Positions 6,486-9,537 of a stretch of 9,537 nucleotides of DNA are shown here, in pieces. The notes under the pieces are model-generated. The model searched no databases. It saw nothing but the letters and a program-made list of their open reading frames with translations, and was not told where the DNA came from. Location of the stretch: assembly GCA_934700265.1 (NCBI GenBank), contig CAKUXH010000040.1, positions 1 to 9,537 of the forward strand. The letters are read 5' to 3'. Each line of letters begins with the position of its first letter. The first letter of the stretch is position 1. The translations under genes were made by a program, and so were the position numbers. The stretch is from an uncultured Opitutales bacterium (GTDB lineage: Bacteria > Verrucomicrobiota > Verrucomicrobiia > Opitutales > UBA9783).

Positions 6486-7556
6486 TTATTTTTCTGTAAA
6501 AATTAAATTTCTATTAATGTCCCAGGTTTGAAATAGAATACCTTTTAAAAATTTGTTTTGATACTGTAAATTATAGCCGAAATTATGAAGTCGTTGTTGG
6601 ACATCTTGTAATGATCCTGCATGAAAGGTTGAAAGCGTACAATGTCCTGTTATTGCTAGGTTTATGGCAAGTTTTAATTGTTGTTGTGTCCGAATTTCTC
6701 CAACACCAACAATATTTGTATTTTGCCGAAGTAAGATTCGTGAATAAGTTTCTGTGGATGTGTTTGAAGAAAGTTTTAATTGAATTATATTAGGTTGAAT
6801 GATCTCTATAGGATCTTCTAAGCTTAAAACTTGCTGATTAAGTGTTTGATTAAGCAGGTGGTAATAGGTGGTTGTTTTTCCATGTCCAATTGGTCCTGTA
6901 ATGAGCCAGAGCCCTGGTTTAGCTTGTAAAAACGTTTTTGAAAACGTTGAGTTATCTAATAACGAATATTTATAGGTGATGTTTTTATTAATGGAATGCA
7001 ATCGAATTACAAGACTTTCTCCATGCAAGCAAGGTAGGGTGGAGATACGACCATAAATGACTTTAAAAGGTAAATGGAAAATTATTTGTCCATTTTGCGG
7101 GATATTACGTTTTGTCAAGTCAATCTGTGCTTTTATCTTTAAGGCATTAAATAAGGCAGTAGCATCTGATTTTTTTATATCTTTGAAAAAATGCAAACAA
7201 CCTTGTTTACGAAAGAAAATTTGAACATTATTTTTTTGAGGAATAAAATGAATATCTGAAGCAGTTTGTGCTTCTGTAATGATATGTTCAAGTAGTTCCA
7301 CATGGATACTCATTGATTTGTCCCAGAAAGGTATGATATCAGGTTTTGTTGCTAAATGGGTCAAAAAGTCACTTTTGTTTGTGAATGAGATAAAAATGGA
7401 TTTTTTATAAATTTGATGTAAATAATTGAGGAGATATATCCCCATTTTAGAAAATGTACCATAAGTTTGACAATACAATTTATTATTATCATGAAAAATA
7501 GGAGATAATTTTGATTTTTTTTCAATATAGGTTGTAGTCGTCAGCTTTGAATGCAT
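6486..7556 (-). CDS. GspE/PilB/ComGA-like secretion ATPase, divergent and stand-alone
   Basis: The 356-residue protein belongs to the type II secretion / type IV pilus / competence ATPase superfamily, which powers pilin assembly or secretion at the inner membrane. Motifs run in order: ASDIHFIP (99-106), the N2-domain signature; Walker A GPIGHGKTTT (221-230); the Asp box SLEDPIE (245-251); a Walker B-like GVGEIR (284-289); and the His box GHCTLSTFHAG (304-314). The usual LRQDPD before Walker B reads LRQNTN, so acidic residues are lost there, while Glu287 is kept. The four-cysteine zinc module of GspE/PilB is absent, and the size is close to ComGA (about 350). The first 90 residues resemble nothing I know. 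No pilin, platform or secretin gene is adjacent, so its partner machinery must lie elsewhere or be lost. It starts at ATG 7556 with no Shine-Dalgarno and diverges from rpsT. Confidence 0.82.
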   Translation of the reverse strand: MHSKLTTTTYIEKKSKLSPIFHDNNKLYCQTYGTFSKMGIYLLNYLHQIYKKSIFISFTNKSDFLTHLATKPDIIPFWDKSMSIHVELLEHIITEAQTASDIHFIPQKNNVQIFFRKQGCLHFFKDIKKSDATALFNALKIKAQIDLTKRNIPQNGQIIFHLPFKVIYGRISTLPCLHGESLVIRLHSINKNITYKYSLLDNSTFSKTFLQAKPGLWLITGPIGHGKTTTYYHLLNQTLNQQVLSLEDPIEIIQPNIIQLKLSSNTSTETYSRILLRQNTNIVGVGEIRTQQQLKLAINLAITGHCTLSTFHAGSLQDVQQRLHNFGYNLQYQNKFLKGILFQTWDINRNLIFTEK

Positions 7557-7651
7557 GATGATATTTTAAACATAAATAGACATATTTATCAATGTTTATT
7601 TATTAGGTTGGCAAGACATTATAGCGGTGTTTTATAAAAAGATGATATTTC

Positions 7652-7669
7652 ACACTTGACAATGAGTGT
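7652..7669 (+). promoter_or_regulatory. Possible rpsT promoter element (TTGACA) inside a small inverted repeat
   Basis: A perfect TTGACA (7656-7661) lies about 50 bases before the rpsT ATG. It is flanked by the inverted pair ACACT (7652-7656) and AGTGT (7665-7669). No good -10 stands at 16-18 bp. TATAAA (7670-7675) is too close, and the region around 7679-7688 is weak. The -35 is plausible but the full promoter is unproven. Confidence 0.3.
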
Positions 7670-7710
7670 TATAAAATATTTTCATAGTAGTATATTAAAT
7701 TAAAAAAGCA

Positions 7711-8004
7711 ATGGCGAACATAAAATCATCGAAAAAGTCGATTAGAAAAATCGCAAAGTTGACGGCAAGAAATAAAGCGGAGAGAAGCCGTTTAAAGACA
7801 TTTTCTAAAAAGTTGCAAAAATTGCAAGCAAGCAATGAAGTTGCAGCTGCAAAAACCTTGGCCATCGAGTTTATGTCTATTATCGATAAAGCTGGAAAAC
7901 ATGGGGTTTTGCACCATAATAAAGTAAATCGTATGAAGAGCCGTTTAATGCCTATTATCATTTCGAGTGAAAGTGTAGTTGTAGCTGCTTCAGAAGAAAA
8001 ATAA
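7711..8004 (+). CDS. rpsT: 30S ribosomal protein S20
   Basis: The 97-residue basic protein binds 16S rRNA early in 30S subunit assembly. The N-terminus MANIKSSKKSIRK and the following Lys/Arg-rich helices (residues 1-40) are characteristic. AGKHGVLHHNKVNRMKSRL (61-79) matches the family's conserved C-terminal helix with its KxGV(I/L)HxNKxxRxKSRL pattern. The last 18 or so residues (from MPIIISSE to EEK) are a hydrophobic-then-acidic extension; most S20 proteins end soon after the KSRL helix at 85-90 residues. The ATG at 7711 fits the family start exactly. There is only an A-rich stretch upstream and no Shine-Dalgarno. The gene is monocistronic by appearance: it is divergent from the ATPase gene and followed by a strong terminator. 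Confidence 0.95.
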   Translation: MANIKSSKKSIRKIAKLTARNKAERSRLKTFSKKLQKLQASNEVAAAKTLAIEFMSIIDKAGKHGVLHHNKVNRMKSRLMPIIISSESVVVAASEEK

Positions 8005-8024
8005 TACTTTCTCCCATCCCATCC

Positions 8025-8058
8025 GAGGTCTCGGTATGTCCGAGGCCTCTTTATTTTT
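8025..8058 (+). terminator. Strong intrinsic terminator after rpsT
   Basis: GAGGTCTCGG (8025-8034) pairs with CCGAGGCCTC (8040-8049), a 10-bp GC-rich stem with one G-U pair and a TATGT loop. It is followed by a T-rich tail (8050-8058). It is the clearest terminator in the window and separates rpsT from the SurA-like gene. Confidence 0.9.
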
Positions 8059-8121
8059 AGTTGTCTGATTTTTGGCTTTTTAACTTGCCTTCTATGTGTT
8101 TGTACTTTCTAAGTATAATTT

Positions 8122-9012
8122 ATGAAATGTTATATTTTTGTAAGTCTCTTTTTTACTTTATCAAAACTATTTAGTTTTGCTGAAGAAATTGGATCCGTTG
8201 TTTGTTATGTAAATAAGGATGTGATTACTAACAGTGATGTTTCCATGCTTGCAAAAGAAGCCGGCTTAACTAATGAACAAGCTTTGGATCGATTAATTGA
8301 CCAATGTGTATTGTTGCAAGATTTTAATGATAAAAAAGGAAGGATTCCTGTAGCACAATTAGATGTGCAAATGGATAATATTGTTCAAGAAAGTTTTAAG
8401 GGGAATCGAAATGCGTTATCGCAAGTTTTAAAAATGAAAGGGCAGACATTTTTTGGATTAAAAGAAGAAATAAAAACATCTATTATTCTTAATGTAATGC
8501 GTCAGCAAAAATCGCGATCAATTCATAGTATTAGCCCAAGGAAAATAAGAGAATACTATAATAGTCATATAGAAGAATTTACAATACCTACATTTTATAC
8601 AATAGAACAGAGTGGGTTTAATGCGACTTCAAAAATTACCATTGATGGAGTAGAAAAAAATAAAAAAGATGTTTTAAAAGAACATTTGATGCATAAATCT
8701 CCATTGGAAGCTATAAAAAAGCAGTTAGATGAATTTGTTAATGATCCAATAGAGTATAAAGCTGAAGAGTTAGATAATTGTTTAGTTGAATGTTTGGAAA
8801 AATTGGCGATAGGAGCAACTACTGATTATCTGAAAATAAACAATGTTTATGTTTGTTCAAAACTTTTAGGTAAAAAGCCAGCGAGAGTTAAGTTGTTAGA
8901 GGAAGTACAAGCTGAAATCGAAGAAAAATTACTTATAGAAATTAATCAGAAAAATTATCAGGCATACGTGGATTCTTTAAAAGCAAAAGCTTCTATTCGT
9001 ATTGTTAAATAG
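8122..9012 (+). CDS. SurA-like periplasmic chaperone with degenerate parvulin region
   Basis: The 296-residue protein has an N-terminal signal peptide (about 1-20, cleavage near SFA-EE), so it is exported, probably to the periplasm. Residues 22-125 resemble the SurA N-terminal chaperone domain: VNKDVITNSDV (30-40) is the family's opening strand-turn-helix, followed by a leucine-rich LIDQCVLLQDF segment. SPRKIREYYNSHIEEF (138-153) is the usual link into the peptidyl-prolyl isomerase domain, and the final helix (about 258-296) returns to the chaperone core. The intervening 155-250 stretch shows no convincing parvulin active-site signature, so isomerase activity may be absent. The probable role is helping outer-membrane proteins fold, which is inference from family. 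ATG 8122 gives a well-formed signal peptide. There is no Shine-Dalgarno, and rpsT's terminator lies between the two genes. It converges on yqgE. Confidence 0.8.
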   Translation: MKCYIFVSLFFTLSKLFSFAEEIGSVVCYVNKDVITNSDVSMLAKEAGLTNEQALDRLIDQCVLLQDFNDKKGRIPVAQLDVQMDNIVQESFKGNRNALSQVLKMKGQTFFGLKEEIKTSIILNVMRQQKSRSIHSISPRKIREYYNSHIEEFTIPTFYTIEQSGFNATSKITIDGVEKNKKDVLKEHLMHKSPLEAIKKQLDEFVNDPIEYKAEELDNCLVECLEKLAIGATTDYLKINNVYVCSKLLGKKPARVKLLEEVQAEIEEKLLIEINQKNYQAYVDSLKAKASIRIVK

Positions 9013-9059
9013 AGCGAGTGAATTAAAATTTTTTCAATATTTATAATTTTTTTTAGATA

Positions 9060-9086
9060 AGTGCCATACTGGGTAAGTATGGCATT
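9060..9086. terminator. Hairpin between convergent surA-like and yqgE genes
   Basis: TGCCATACT (9062-9070) and AGTATGGCA (9076-9084) form a perfect 9-bp stem with loop GGGTA, extendable by G-T and A-T pairs. The downstream sequence is only moderately T-rich (TTATTGTCT) and the reverse side is A-rich. It is a weak intrinsic terminator for the + strand gene at best, though its place between convergent genes supports that role. Confidence 0.5.
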
Positions 9087-9126
9087 ATTGTCTCATTAGA
9101 GGTAGTTTATGATTTAGTTTAATATT

Positions 9127-9537
9127 TTAGTTCCAGGAAGGTTCTTTGGGTAACCCCTTTAGCGTGAGTTGAGATGGATAATATTGAAACATGAGTGTAT
9201 CCCAAAGTGTTGGATTTGGAATTCGGAATATTTTTTTTGAAGGCATAGGGACTGGAAGCCATAACCCTTTTTGAATATCTTCTGATAATTGTCCAGGGGC
9301 CCAATTTACATAACCACAGTATGCTTTAAATTGAGCATGGGGCAAGTGGCAAATGAGGGCATTTATTTGTTGTTGATTTAAGCCAAGTTGCCATTTTAAT
9401 TGTTGTCTTTGGGAATCCCATTCCATAGCACTTACGATGATTTGTTTTGGTTTTGTAGACCCACCTCGGAAAACGGGAATATAATCAAAATTTCCCCAGA
9501 GTTTTTCATCAAAATCATTAAGGTTTAAATGTAGAGG
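9127..9537 (-). CDS. yqgE: YqgE/AlgH family protein (UPF0301), 5' end outside window
   Basis: The frame is open from the right edge to TAA at 9127-9129, so 136 codons are visible of a family usually about 180-190 residues long. The N-terminal start lies beyond the window, and an ATG at 9426 is internal. Recognisable motifs are PVFRGGS near the visible N-terminus (the family's P(V/I)xxGGPV block, here with Ser where Pro-Val is usual), then CGYVNWAPGQLSEDI, which matches the hallmark GYAGWxPGQLxxEL. A WL.VP segment and a final PTLWDTLM helix follow. The biochemical role of YqgE/AlgH is not established, although the name AlgH comes from a proposed link to alginate regulation in Pseudomonas. It is typical of Gram-negative and related diderm bacteria, which informs the taxonomic guess. 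It converges with the SurA-like gene. Confidence 0.88.
   Translation of the reverse strand, partial: PLHLNLNDFDEKLWGNFDYIPVFRGGSTKPKQIIVSAMEWDSQRQQLKWQLGLNQQQINALICHLPHAQFKAYCGYVNWAPGQLSEDIQKGLWLPVPMPSKKIFRIPNPTLWDTLMFQYYPSQLTLKGLPKEPSWN

Noticed and set aside
8114..8119. Perfect TATAAT just before the SurA-like ATG
   Set aside because: It lies 2 bases from the start codon, so transcription would begin after the ATG, and no -35 stands at the right spacing.

Overview
This AT-rich window reads as ordinary chromosome from a Gram-negative-type bacterium that can grow without oxygen. YqgE/AlgH, a SurA-like periplasmic chaperone and an outer-membrane-type lipoprotein point to a diderm cell. An oxygen-sensitive class III ribonucleotide reductase with its activase points to anaerobic growth. 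From memory, the style of the GlgA tail, the HemW-like protein, the TIG lipoprotein and the SurA-like protein recalls Verrucomicrobiota (Opitutae/Puniceicoccales). That assignment is inference, not a search result. I see no phage, insertion sequence, CRISPR array or defence island.

Layout: 1-242 is the 3' end of a probable glycogen synthase gene on the + strand. 243-853 is a long non-coding gap that probably contains the nrdD promoter and a spaced inverted repeat. 854-3909 is an overlapping nrdD-nrdG pair. The NrdD carries an unusual cysteine-rich linker and a C-terminal thioredoxin-like domain. The convergent gap 3910-4105 holds a relatively GC-rich, foldable segment ending in a T-run, which is either a small RNA or an elaborate terminator. 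Next comes a divergent pair separated by only 25 bp: a HemW-like radical SAM gene on the - strand and a TIG-domain lipoprotein on the + strand. A palindromic terminator, a tRNA-Pro(GGG) on the - strand and an isolated GspE/ComGA-like ATPase gene on the - strand follow. Divergently placed after these are rpsT (S20) with a strong terminator and a SurA-like gene. The window ends in a partial yqgE on the - strand.

Functionally, only nrdD and nrdG form a clear working unit: NrdG installs the glycyl radical on NrdD, and the fused redoxin could supply electrons. The other genes are single housekeeping or envelope genes with their own signals. None of the start codons examined has a convincing Shine-Dalgarno sequence. 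I found no convincing new multi-gene system. The best leads are the NrdD fusion, the RNA-like segment at 3948-4051, the shared divergent start region near 5230, and the isolated secretion-type ATPase.
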